Counted from the stretch's first letter, positions 53,415 to 61,454 are shown. The stretch: 64,000 nt of DNA from Micromonospora sp. WMMA1947 (GCF_027497355.1 NZ_CP114909.1:1736001-1800000); one strand, 5' to 3'. The notes: generated from the letters alone by a model not told the origin. Translations and numbers: made by a program.

Positions 53415-54167
53415 GTGAACGAGCAGGAGTTCCTCGCCGGATACGACCCCCGGGACTATCCGGCGGTCGCGGTCACCGTCGACGTGGTCGCCCTGACCAT
53501 CCGCGAGGGCGCGCTGCACCTGCTCCTGATCCGCCGGGGCGCGCCGCCCTACGCGGGGCACTGGGCCCTGCCCGGCGGCTTCGTCCAGCCGGACGAGGAC
53601 CTGTCCGCCGGTGCCCGGCGCGAGCTGGCCGAGGAGACCGGCCTCGGCGGCGAGCGGCTGCGCCGGGTGCACCTGGAACAGCTCGGCAGCTACGGCGCCC
53701 CGGACCGCGATCCGCGCATGCGGGTGGTCTCGGTCGCGCACCTGGCGTTCGCCCCCGACCTGCCCGACCCGGTCGCCGACACCGACGCCGACGAGGCGAT
53801 CTGGCTGCCGGTCACCGCGCTCACCAGCCGGCAACTCGCCTTCGACCACGGTCGGATCATCGACGACGGGCTGGAGCGGGCCCGCTCCAAGCTGGAGTAC
53901 ACGCCGCTCGCCACCCGGTTCCTCGCCCCCGAGTTCACGATCACCGAGCTGCGCGAGGTCTACGAGACGGTCTGGGGCCACCCGCTGCACGCCGGCAACT
54001 TCCACCGCAAGGTGCTCTCCGTGCCCGGCTTCGTGGAGAGCACCGGCGCCAGCACCGAACGCGGCGGCGCGCGCGGCGGCCCCCGGGCCAAGCTCTACCG
54101 CGCCGGAGACGCCCGGCTGCTGCACCCGGCGCTGCTGCGCCCCGCCCGGGAGGAGACGGTGCGGTGA
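53415..54167 (+). CDS. Nudix-domain winged-helix protein (NrtR-like regulator)
   Basis: A 250-residue protein with an N-terminal Nudix domain and C-terminal winged helix-turn-helix, the architecture of NrtR regulators that sense ADP-ribose and control NAD genes. Unlike many NrtRs the Nudix box is complete (Gly55 x5 Glu61 x7 Arg69 Glu70 Leu71 x Glu73 Glu74 x Gly76), so hydrolase activity is possible. The C-terminal part (TPLATRFLAPEFTITELREV, GNFHRKVLSVPGFVESTG) is the wHTH. GTG at 53415 follows GAGAGTGAG. The next gene overlaps by GTGA. Confidence 0.85.
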   Translation: MNEQEFLAGYDPRDYPAVAVTVDVVALTIREGALHLLLIRRGAPPYAGHWALPGGFVQPDEDLSAGARRELAEETGLGGERLRRVHLEQLGSYGAPDRDPRMRVVSVAHLAFAPDLPDPVADTDADEAIWLPVTALTSRQLAFDHGRIIDDGLERARSKLEYTPLATRFLAPEFTITELREVYETVWGHPLHAGNFHRKVLSVPGFVESTGASTERGGARGGPRAKLYRAGDARLLHPALLRPAREETVR

Positions 54168-55105
54168 GGACCGAGGAGGCGATCCGGCTGGTCACGGCCG
54201 CGCGTACCGACGACGACCTGTTCGGCACGCAGGAGCCGGCCCGCCGCTACCGCGAGCTGGTCGGCGCGCTGCACCCCGACCGGCTGGGCGCGGCCGACCC
54301 GCGGGTACGCGCCGCCGCGGCCGAAGCGCTCGTCACCGTCACCACCCGGTGGCGCACTCCCGCCCCCGCGTACACCGGCGACGTCGCCGACCTGCACGAC
54401 CACGGGGACGGACGGCTGCTCAAGGTGGCCCGGCACCCCGGCGACAACGACCTGATGGCCCGCGAGGCGCGCGCGTTACGCCGGATCGCCGAGCGCGGCG
54501 ACGCCAAGCACCTGGCGTACGTGCCCCGGCTCATCGACTCCTACCCGGCGCGCGACCCGTCCACAGGCGTGCAACGGCAGGTCAACGAGCTGGTGACCGT
54601 ACCCGGGCTGCGCAGCCTGGACGACGTACGCCGCGCGTACCCGGACGGGCTGGACCCCCGCGACGCGGCCTGGATGTGGCGGCGGCTGCTCGTGGCGCTC
54701 GGCCTGGCCCACCGGGCCGGCGTCGTGCACGGCGCGGTGCTGCCCCGGCACGTGCTGATCGAGCCGGACGCGCACGGCCTGGTCCTCGTCGACTGGTGCT
54801 TCTCGGCCGAACCGGGTGGGCTCGTGCCGGCGCTGGTGCCCGGCCACGAGGACTGGTACCCGCCGGAGGTCGCCGCGAAGCGGCAGTGCGGGCCGGGCAC
54901 CGACATCGCGCTCGCCGCCCGCTGCATGACCTGGCTGATGGGCGACCGCGCGCCGCGCGAGCTGCGCGCCTTCGCCGACGGCTGCCAGGGCACCGCGCTC
55001 GCCACCCGGCCCGACGACGCCTGGCGGCTGCTGCGCGAACTGGACGAGGTGCTGCACCGGCTGTACGGGCCGCGCACCTTCCGACCCTTCACCCTCAACC
55101 CGTAG
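54164..55105 (+). CDS. J-domain/pseudokinase-like protein
   Basis: A 313-residue protein. The N-terminus resembles J-domain helices II-III with an HPD triad (RYRELVGALHPDRLG, residues 37-39); from about residue 65 it is a protein-kinase-like fold with beta3 Lys (LLKVARHP, Lys87) and alphaC Glu101, but the HRD loop reads VVHGAVLPRHVLI without the catalytic Asp and DFG is DWC (Asp210). It is therefore probably a pseudokinase or ATP sensor. GTG 54164 overlaps the regulator stop; a VWA gene follows 10 bp later. Confidence 0.78.
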   Translation: MRTEEAIRLVTAARTDDDLFGTQEPARRYRELVGALHPDRLGAADPRVRAAAAEALVTVTTRWRTPAPAYTGDVADLHDHGDGRLLKVARHPGDNDLMAREARALRRIAERGDAKHLAYVPRLIDSYPARDPSTGVQRQVNELVTVPGLRSLDDVRRAYPDGLDPRDAAWMWRRLLVALGLAHRAGVVHGAVLPRHVLIEPDAHGLVLVDWCFSAEPGGLVPALVPGHEDWYPPEVAAKRQCGPGTDIALAARCMTWLMGDRAPRELRAFADGCQGTALATRPDDAWRLLRELDEVLHRLYGPRTFRPFTLNP

Positions 55106-55115
55106 GGAGGCTGCC

Positions 55116-56075
55116 ATGGGCAGTGGAATCTGGTCCACCGACGTGTACGACGCCGCCGACCGTTACCGGCGCCGCACCGGCAAGAGCGCGTTCTCGTACA
55201 GCGACAGCGGCGCCCGCAAGGTGCACCCGGCGCTCGATCCGCGCGACGCGCTGCGGGAGAGCCGCGACTCCGCCGAGCACCCCCAGTCGACGCCGATCGC
55301 CGTGCTGTTCGACGTCACCGGCTCGATGGGACACGTGCCCCGGGTGCTGCAGAGCAAGCTGCCGCAGCTGCTCGGCCTGCTGCTGCGCCAGGGGTACGCG
55401 ACGGACCCGCAGGTCATGTTCGGCGCGATCGGCGACGCCACCTGCGACCGGGTGCCGTTGCAGATCGGGCAGTTCGAGTCCGACAACCGGATGGACGACG
55501 ACCTCGGCCGGATCGTGCTGGAGGGCGGCGGTGGCGGCCAGATGATGGAGTCGTACGAGCTGGCGCTCTACTTCATGGCCCGGCACACGGCCACCGACAG
55601 CTGGGACAAGCGCGGCCGGCGCGGCTACCTGTTCATCATCGGCGACGAACTGGCGTACCCGGCCGTGAAGACCGCTGAGGTGGCCCGGCTGATCGGCGAC
55701 GACCTGCGCGAGGACATGCCGGTCCGGCAGATCGTGGACGAGGTGACCGCGCGCTGGGACACCTACTACCTGCTGCCCGCCGGCAGCCACTACGCGGGCA
55801 ACCGCAAGGTGCTCGACTTCTGGCGCGGCCTGCTCGGGCAGAACGCCGTCGAACTGGACGACCTGGACGCGGTCTGCGAGACGATCGCGCTCACCGTCGG
55901 CCTGGGCGAGCAGGCCATCGACCTGGACGCCGGGCTGCGCGACCTGGACCGGGCCGGCTCCACCGCCACCCGTACCGTCTCGAAGGCCCTGGCCCGGCTC
56001 GGCTCGGGCCGGCGCGCGGTGGCGACGCTGCCGTTCAGCCCCGCCGACGGCGGAAGCGGGGTCACCCGGCTGTGA
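55116..56075 (+). CDS. VWA-domain-like protein
   Basis: A 319-residue protein with a von Willebrand A-like domain. The MIDAS motif DxTGS is IAVLFDVTGSMGHVPRVLQ (Asp66, Thr68, Ser70), and later acidic positions (FGAIGDATCD, FIIGDEL) complete a metal site. The glycine-rich ILEGGGGGQMMESYELALY is typical of VWA-chaperone modules. No membrane helix or signal, so cytosolic. ATG 55116 with GGGAGG upstream. Its stop overlaps the next start (GTGA), so it is made together with the synthetase. Confidence 0.85.
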   Translation: MGSGIWSTDVYDAADRYRRRTGKSAFSYSDSGARKVHPALDPRDALRESRDSAEHPQSTPIAVLFDVTGSMGHVPRVLQSKLPQLLGLLLRQGYATDPQVMFGAIGDATCDRVPLQIGQFESDNRMDDDLGRIVLEGGGGGQMMESYELALYFMARHTATDSWDKRGRRGYLFIIGDELAYPAVKTAEVARLIGDDLREDMPVRQIVDEVTARWDTYYLLPAGSHYAGNRKVLDFWRGLLGQNAVELDDLDAVCETIALTVGLGEQAIDLDAGLRDLDRAGSTATRTVSKALARLGSGRRAVATLPFSPADGGSGVTRL

Positions 56076-57331
56076 ACCACGTGATGGTGGTCGACCTCGG
56101 CTACGGCGACGCCGGCAAGGGCACCGTGGTGGACCTGCTCTGCGCCACCCGGCAGGTGCACACGGTGATCCGGTTCAACGGGGGCGCGCAGGCGGCGCAC
56201 AACGTCGTCCTGCGCGACGGGAGGCACCACACGTTCGCGCAGTTCGGCGCCGGAACGTTCCGACCCGGCGTACGGACACACCTGGCGCGGCACGTCGTGG
56301 TGGACCCGCTGGCGCTGGCCGCCGAGGCCGACCACCTCGCGTCGGTCGGCGTGCCAGACGCGCTCGACCGTCTGACAGTGGACGGGGAGGCGCTGCTCGC
56401 CACCCCGTACCACCGGGCCGCGAATCGCGCCCGGGAGATCGCCCGGGGAGCCGACCGGCACGGCTCCTGCGGGCTCGGGGTGGGCGAGGCTGTCGCGTAC
56501 GGCCTCGCCCACCCCGACGAGGCACCCCGGGTGGCGGACTGCCGCCGCCCGGCGGTGCTGCGCCGGCGGCTGACCGCGCTGCGCGACCGGCTCACCGCCG
56601 AGCTGGGGCCGCTGGACGCGCCGCCGGTCCAGGACTGCCTGCCCGCGTACGCGGCCTTCGCGCGCCGGGTCGCGATCGTCGACCGGACCTGGCTGGCATC
56701 GGCGCTGCGCGAGGGCACCTGCGTCTTCGAGGGCGCCCAGGGGGTGCTGCTGGACGAGTGGCACGGCTTCCACCCGTACACGACGTGGAGCACCACGACG
56801 TTCGCCAACGCCGAGACGCTGCTCGCCGAGGCGGGCATGGCCGGTACCGCGCAGCGGCTCGGCGTGCTGCGGACCACCACCACGCGGCACGGTCCCGGGC
56901 CGTTGGTCACCGAGGACGCGGCGCTGCCGTTCACCGACCGCCACAACGGGACGAACCCCTGGCAGGGGCGGTTCCGGTTCGGGCACTTCGACGCGGTCGC
57001 CCACCGGTACGCGCTGGAGGTGGCCGGTGGGGTGGACGGGCTGGCGCTGACCCACCTCGACCTGGCCGGTCCGGAGCTGCGGATCTGCCGCCGGTACGAG
57101 GGCATCGACCGGCTCGTCCCCGGCCCGGCCGGTGACCTGGACCGGCAGGCGGCGCTCACGCAGCGGCTGCTGCGTGCCCGGCCGGTGCTCGGCGAGTCAC
57201 CGGCCGACTGGACGGCGGCCGTCTCGGAGGCGCTGGGCGCGCCGGTGGTGCTCACATCGCGCGGGCCGACGGCCGAGGAGAAGGAAGGGCCCCTTGTTAA
57301 CGCCTTTTGCATGGGAAGGGCCCCTGCTTAA
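56072..57331 (+). CDS. Divergent adenylosuccinate synthetase paralogue
   Basis: A 419-residue PurA-fold protein. Catalytic Asp13 and Lys16 (LGYGDAGKGTVVDLL) and the catalytic His (GGAQAAH, His43) are kept; so are FEGAQGVLLDEWHG, TRHGPGPLVTE and FGHFDAVAHRYA. Changed are GDEGKGK to GDAGKG and the aspartate-binding TTGR loop, here NGTNPWQGRFR (about residues 292-302), so the amine donor is probably not aspartate. About 17 C-terminal residues are encoded by a GGGCCC repeat. Genuine PurA is expected elsewhere; operon mates suggest nucleotide signalling or repair. Confidence 0.83.
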   Translation: MNHVMVVDLGYGDAGKGTVVDLLCATRQVHTVIRFNGGAQAAHNVVLRDGRHHTFAQFGAGTFRPGVRTHLARHVVVDPLALAAEADHLASVGVPDALDRLTVDGEALLATPYHRAANRAREIARGADRHGSCGLGVGEAVAYGLAHPDEAPRVADCRRPAVLRRRLTALRDRLTAELGPLDAPPVQDCLPAYAAFARRVAIVDRTWLASALREGTCVFEGAQGVLLDEWHGFHPYTTWSTTTFANAETLLAEAGMAGTAQRLGVLRTTTTRHGPGPLVTEDAALPFTDRHNGTNPWQGRFRFGHFDAVAHRYALEVAGGVDGLALTHLDLAGPELRICRRYEGIDRLVPGPAGDLDRQAALTQRLLRARPVLGESPADWTAAVSEALGAPVVLTSRGPTAEEKEGPLVNAFCMGRAPA

Positions 57332-57335
57332 CACC
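57280..57335. repeat. GGGCCC-paired repeat, copy B
   Basis: Two similar ~22-bp units, GGAAGGGCCCCTTGTTAACG (57283 on) and GGAAGGGCCCCTGCTTAACA (57314 on), with GGGCCC cores 31 bp apart. It codes for the last residues and TAA stop of the PurA-like gene and ends just before the DedA start. Confidence 0.82.
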
Positions 57336-57355
57336 GCACCCCCGAGCATGGGTGC

Positions 57356-57979
57356 ATGGGGGACGTGCTCGACCTGCTGCACCAGACGGTGACCTCGCCG
57401 TGGGTGTACCTGCTGATCATCGCGGTCACCGCGGTCGACGCGTTCTTCCCGGCGGTCCCCGGCGAGACCGTGGTGATCACCGCCGGGGTCTTCGCGGCCG
57501 GCGGCGAACCGAACCTGGTGCTGGTGATCGTGACCGCCGCGGTGGGCGCGCTCGTGGGCGACCACATCTCGTACGCGATCGGGCGCGGCGGCGGCGCGCA
57601 CCGGCTGACCCGCTTCCCGGCGGACAGCAGGCGGCGGGCCAGCTCGGAGTGGGCCCGCCGGGCGGTCGACAGGCGCGGCGGGATGATCCTGACCACCGCC
57701 CGGTACGTCCCCGGCGGCCGGACCGCGGTCACGCTGACCATGGGCGCGGTCCGCTACCCGGCGCGCACGTTCCTGCTGTACGACGGCCTGGCGTGCACCA
57801 CCTGGGGGGTCTACTGCGGGCTGCTCGGCTACTTCGGTGGCCTGGCGTTCGAGCACAACCCGCTGTCCGGGCTGCTCGCCGGCGTCGCCATCTCGCTGGC
57901 GGTCACCGGCCTGTTCGAGGCCGTCCGCTGGGGCCGGCGGCGGGCGCGCCGGCGGGCTGCCGCCCGGCGCGACTGTTAA
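57356..57979 (+). CDS. DedA/SNARE-associated family membrane protein
   Basis: A 207-residue inner-membrane protein with four to five helices. DAFFPAVPGETVVITAGVFAA and the later ARYVPGGRTAVTLTMGAVRYP are the two re-entrant signatures of DedA proteins, now linked to undecaprenyl-phosphate or phospholipid recycling and proton-coupled transport. ATG 57356 follows a repeat copy by 20 bp. The IS element is inserted immediately after the TAA stop (57977-57979), leaving the gene intact. Confidence 0.88.
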   Translation: MGDVLDLLHQTVTSPWVYLLIIAVTAVDAFFPAVPGETVVITAGVFAAGGEPNLVLVIVTAAVGALVGDHISYAIGRGGGAHRLTRFPADSRRRASSEWARRAVDRRGGMILTTARYVPGGRTAVTLTMGAVRYPARTFLLYDGLACTTWGVYCGLLGYFGGLAFEHNPLSGLLAGVAISLAVTGLFEAVRWGRRRARRRAAARRDC

Positions 57980-59018
57980 GTGAGTGTTTGAGATTCCGGC
58001 TCAGGTGTGGGTTGCCTGGGCCGGTTTCGTGTGTCGGGCCAGGCGGGTGACCATGACGTGGATCATGGCCCAGGTAACGAAGGCGGCGTGGCTGGCCGGT
58101 AGGCGTTCGTAGTCGCGGACGCAGCGGCGTTTCTTGCTGATCCAGGCGAAGGTGCGTTCGACGACCCAGCGGCGGGGCAGCACGACGAAGGTGTGTTGTC
58201 CGGGGAGTTTGCGGACCAGGTGCACGGTGAGGTCGAGGGCGTGGCGGGCCCAGGTGCTCAGGGTGCCGATGTAGCCGCCGTCTGCCCAGAGCAGGCGTAG
58301 GCGGGGGTGGAACAGCCGGGTGCGCCAGAGCAGGTCCCGGGCGATGCTGCGGTCGTTGACGTGCGCGCCGGTGACCATGACGGCCAGGAGTAGGCCCATG
58401 GTGTCCACGACGATGTGGCGTTTACGGCCGTTGACCTTCTTCGCCACGTCGAAACCGCGGCTGTGTCGGGGCACGGTGTCCGCGGCGCGCACCGACTGAG
58501 AATCGATCGCTCCGGCGCTGGGATGCGCGTGCCGTCCGGCGGCGGTACGGCACTGCTCCCGCAACCGGTCGTGCAGACGCATCAACGTGTGGTCATCGCG
58601 CCATCGAGCGAACCACCAGTACACCGTCCCCGGGGGCGGGAACTCCCGCGGCAGGGCCCGCCACGGACAACCGGTGCAGGCCACATACAAGATCGCCGTG
58701 ACGATCGCCCGCATCGGATGCGACGGCGGCCGCCCCCGCCGACCGACCGACACCGGCGTGACCAGCGGCGCGATCAACGCCCACTGCGCATCGGTCAGAT
58801 CACCGGGATACCGCCGCCGCACCGCCCGTTCCCGTTCCCGCCGCACCCGCTGCGACGGATAACGGCGGGGCGACGCGGACGGCGTGACAGTGATCGGGTA
58901 CAACGTCATCAGAAGGCCCTCGGTATGGAAACGGTTGGCTCGACACCACCGGACCTACCGAGGGCCTTCCCTCACCTCAACCCAACACGCCGCCGCACCC
59001 CAAATCTCAAACACTCAC
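57980..59018. mobile_element. IS5-family insertion sequence, complete
   Basis: A 1039-bp element with 16-bp perfect terminal inverted repeats (57980-57995 GTGAGTGTTTGAGATT and its complement 59003-59018). A 3-bp target duplication TAA flanks it (57977-57979 and 59019-59021); the left copy is the DedA stop codon. It encodes one intact minus-strand transposase and looks recent. Confidence 0.92.
58001..58909 (-). CDS. IS5-family DDE transposase
   Basis: A 302-residue single-frame transposase of the IS5 superfamily. After an N-terminal DUF4096-like part (DLTDAQWALIAPLV, RRGRPPSHPMRAIV) the DDE residues are Asp136 (GAIDSQSVR), Asp210 (LLWADGGYIG) and Glu251 (RRWVVERTFAW). The frame is unbroken with normal length, so it should be active. 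The ATG is 109 bp from the right end, and the stop 21 bp from the left inverted repeat. Confidence 0.93.
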   Translation of the reverse strand: MTLYPITVTPSASPRRYPSQRVRRERERAVRRRYPGDLTDAQWALIAPLVTPVSVGRRGRPPSHPMRAIVTAILYVACTGCPWRALPREFPPPGTVYWWFARWRDDHTLMRLHDRLREQCRTAAGRHAHPSAGAIDSQSVRAADTVPRHSRGFDVAKKVNGRKRHIVVDTMGLLLAVMVTGAHVNDRSIARDLLWRTRLFHPRLRLLWADGGYIGTLSTWARHALDLTVHLVRKLPGQHTFVVLPRRWVVERTFAWISKKRRCVRDYERLPASHAAFVTWAMIHVMVTRLARHTKPAQATHT

Positions 59019-59070
59019 TAAAAGGGGGCCCTTGTACTACCGGAGGCGTTATAAGGGGCCCTTCCTTACC
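59019..59070. repeat. GGGCCC-paired repeat, copy C, split by the IS
   Basis: GGGCCC cores at 59026 and 59056 (30 bp apart) with ends AAAGGGGGCCCTTGT and ATAAGGGGCCCTTCCTTAC. Its presumed TTAA left end is cut off by the IS insertion (TTAA at 57976-57979 before the element). The right arm provides the stop of the TetR gene. Confidence 0.82.
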
Positions 59071-59719
59071 CCGCACCCGGTGGATGCCACGTCACACCAC
59101 GCAGCAGTTGGCCGGCGCCCAGCCAGGCGGCGTTCATCATCCGGGTCGCAGTCTTCTCCGCGTCCGCCTCCGGATGGTCGGCCAGCCAGTCGGCGAGCGA
59201 CTCGGTGGCCCCGACCAGGGCGTACGAGACGACCTCCAGGTCGGTCGCGCCGACCTCGCGCCCCTCGGCCCGCAGCGCGTGGTCGAGCATTCCGGCGACC
59301 ACCTCGACCAGCCGGCCGCGCATGGCGGCGAGTTCGGCGGCGAACGGCTGGGAGCCGCGGGCCTGCCGGTAGAGCACCGCCCAGCCGTCGCGGTGTGCGC
59401 CGACGAAGCCGAAGAACGCGCGCAGCCCGCGCCAGAGCCGCTCGTCGGCGGGCAGGTCGGGGGCGGCGGCGCCGGCGATCGCCTCCATCATCCGGGTGCT
59501 CTCCCGGTGCAGGCAGGCGATGAAGAGTTCCTCCTTGGTGCCGAGGTAGGCGTAGACCATCGGCTTGGAGATGCCGGCGTCGTCGGCGATCTCGTCCATG
59601 CTGGCGGCGTGGAAGCCGCGGCGGGAGAACACCTTCACCGCCGCGTCGAGCATCTGCTGCTCGCGTACGGCCCGGGGGAGGCGCTTGAAGGTCGGCGTGC
59701 TGGACACCCTTGCGAGCAT
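59066..59719 (-). CDS. TetR-family transcriptional regulator
   Basis: A 217-residue repressor with the TetR helix-turn-helix at residues about 20-65 (QMLDAAVKVFSRRGFHAASM, GISKPMVYAYLGTKEEL) and a helical ligand domain that probably binds an acyl-CoA or hydrophobe. ATG 59719 with GGGTAGG is chosen over GTG 59707. It faces an SCP2-acyl-CoA dehydrogenase pair across a palindrome that is likely its operator. The stop codon lies in repeat copy C. Confidence 0.87.
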   Translation of the reverse strand: MLARVSSTPTFKRLPRAVREQQMLDAAVKVFSRRGFHAASMDEIADDAGISKPMVYAYLGTKEELFIACLHRESTRMMEAIAGAAAPDLPADERLWRGLRAFFGFVGAHRDGWAVLYRQARGSQPFAAELAAMRGRLVEVVAGMLDHALRAEGREVGATDLEVVSYALVGATESLADWLADHPEADAEKTATRMMNAAWLGAGQLLRGVTWHPPGAG

Positions 59720-59735
59720 ACCTACCCGTGCGTAA

Positions 59736-59753
59736 GGTTACGCCAGAGTAACC
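59736..59753. promoter_or_regulatory. Candidate TetR operator
   Basis: A perfect inverted repeat GGTTAC-GCCAGA-GTAACC (18 bp) in the 66-bp divergent promoter between the TetR gene and the SCP2 gene. Size and place fit a TetR dimer site controlling both directions. Confidence 0.7.
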
Positions 59754-59785
59754 AAAGTGGCCCCGCCCGAGAGGTGCAATCCCCC

Positions 59786-60238
59786 ATGACTGACTTCGAC
59801 CCGGCCAACTTCGCGAACGTCGGCCCGAAGGAGTTCGCGCAGCTGGTCAAGTCCACGCCGGACGCCAAGATCAACGAGATCATGTCCGGTGAGGCGCGCG
59901 GCAAGATCCTCAGCGAGGTCTTCAACCGGATGCCCACGCTGTTCCGCGCCGACCGCGCCGGTGCCACCAACGCGGTCATCCACTGGAACATCACCGGCCG
60001 TCCGGACGGTGGCACCGACACCTACGAGATCGTCATCGAGAACGGCACCTGCACCGTCTCGGAGACCGCGACCCGTGACCCGAAGCTGAGCCTCACCATG
60101 GGCCCGGTCGAGTTCCTGAAGATCGTCTCCGGTGGCGCCAACCCGGTGATGATGTTCATGACCGGCAAGCTGAAGGCCAAGGGCGACCTGGGCCTGGCCG
60201 CCAACATCGCCAACCTGTTCGACATCCCCAAGGCCTGA
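59786..60238 (+). CDS. SCP2 sterol-binding-domain protein
   Basis: A 150-residue cytosolic SCP2-fold lipid carrier. KINEIMSGEARGKILSEVF, the beta strands AVIHWNITG and TYEIVIENGTC, and the pocket helix GANPVMMFMTGKLKAKGDLGL are typical. It probably holds a fatty acyl or sterol ligand for the acyl-CoA dehydrogenase encoded 1 bp downstream. ATG 59786 was chosen; the frame is open further up across the IS, which is spurious. Confidence 0.87.
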   Translation: MTDFDPANFANVGPKEFAQLVKSTPDAKINEIMSGEARGKILSEVFNRMPTLFRADRAGATNAVIHWNITGRPDGGTDTYEIVIENGTCTVSETATRDPKLSLTMGPVEFLKIVSGGANPVMMFMTGKLKAKGDLGLAANIANLFDIPKA

Positions 60239-60239
60239 C

Positions 60240-61454
60240 ATGGCCGAGTTCTCGCTCGACCTGAACGAGGAACAGCGGGACCTTCGCGACTGGGTGCACG
60301 GCTTCGCAGCCGAGGTCGTGCGCCCGGCCGCGGCCGAGTGGGACGCCCGGGAGGAGACCCCCTGGCCGATCATCCAGGAGGCCGCGAAGGTCGGCCTGTA
60401 CGGGTTCGAGTTCCTCGCCACCTGCTGGGCCGACCCCACCGGCCTCTCCCTGCCGATCGCCAGCGAGGAACTCTTCTGGGGTGACGCCGGCATCGGCCTG
60501 AGCATCTTCGGCACCTCCCTCGCGGTCGCCGCGATCTACGGCGCCGGCACCCCCGACCAGCTCGTCGAGTGGGTGCCGCAGTGCTTCGGCGACGTCGACT
60601 CCCCGGCCGTCGCCGCGTTCTGCACGAGTGAGCCGGAAGCCGGTTCCGACGTCGGCTCGATGCGTACCCGCGCCGTCTACGACGAGGCCACCGACGAGTG
60701 GGTGCTCAACGGGCAGAAGGCGTACGCCACGAACGGCGGCATCGCCGGCGTGCACGTGGTGACCGCCTCGATCGACCCCGAGCTGGGCTCGCGCGGGCAG
60801 GCCGCGTTCGTCGTACCCCCGGGCACGCCCGGTCTGGCCGCCACCCGCAAGCTGCGCAAGCTGGGCCTGCGCGCCTCGCACACCGCCGACGTCTTCCTCG
60901 ACGACGTCCGGGTGCCCGGCCGCTGCCTGCTCGGCGGCAAGGACGCGCTCGACGAGCGCCTGGCCCGCGCCCGGTCCGGGCAGCGCGCCTCCGGCCAGGC
61001 GGCGATGCGGACGTTCGAACTGTCCCGTCCGACGGTCGGCGCGCAGGCGCTCGGCGTGGCCCGCGCCGCCTACGAGTACGCCCTGGACTACGCCAAGGAG
61101 CGGGTCCAGTTCGGACGGCCGATCATCGAGAACCAGGCGGTCGCGTTCGCGCTCGCCGACATGAAGATGGAGATCGACGCGGCCCGGCTGCTGGTCTGGC
61201 GCGCCTCCTGGATGGGCCGCAACAACCGGCCGTTCACCGCCGGCGAGGGCTCGATGTCCAAGCTCAAGGCCGGCGAGGTGGCCGTCTCGGTGACCGACAA
61301 GGCGGTCCAGCTCCTCGGCGGCGCCGGCTTCCTGCGCGACCACCCGGTCGAGCGGTGGTACCGCGATGCCAAGATCTACACCATCTTCGAAGGCACCTCC
61401 GAGATCCAGCGGCTGGTCATCTCCCGGGCCATCTCCGGGATGCAGATCCGCTGA
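60240..61454 (+). CDS. Acyl-CoA dehydrogenase
   Basis: A 404-residue FAD-dependent dehydrogenase forming 2-enoyl-CoA. AAFCTSEPEAGSDVGSM and YATNGGIAG bind FAD and substrate, IKVQFGRPII-type ERVQFGRPIIENQAVAF and the C-terminal IYTIFEGTSEIQRLVISR carry the catalytic Glu region. It follows the SCP2 gene with a 1-bp gap and is probably TetR-controlled. Chain-length preference unknown; the association with SCP2 and a ligase suggests long-chain or sterol-side-chain acyl-CoA. Confidence 0.92.
   Translation: MAEFSLDLNEEQRDLRDWVHGFAAEVVRPAAAEWDAREETPWPIIQEAAKVGLYGFEFLATCWADPTGLSLPIASEELFWGDAGIGLSIFGTSLAVAAIYGAGTPDQLVEWVPQCFGDVDSPAVAAFCTSEPEAGSDVGSMRTRAVYDEATDEWVLNGQKAYATNGGIAGVHVVTASIDPELGSRGQAAFVVPPGTPGLAATRKLRKLGLRASHTADVFLDDVRVPGRCLLGGKDALDERLARARSGQRASGQAAMRTFELSRPTVGAQALGVARAAYEYALDYAKERVQFGRPIIENQAVAFALADMKMEIDAARLLVWRASWMGRNNRPFTAGEGSMSKLKAGEVAVSVTDKAVQLLGGAGFLRDHPVERWYRDAKIYTIFEGTSEIQRLVISRAISGMQIR

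Noticed and set aside
56072..57331. Annotating this as the housekeeping purA
   Set aside because: Loss of the aspartate loop and P-loop changes argue against the standard function despite the overall fold.
57980..59018. Larger composite transposon or genomic island
   Set aside because: Only one IS copy is seen and flanking genes have normal composition; no integrase, tRNA-derived att site or second IS.
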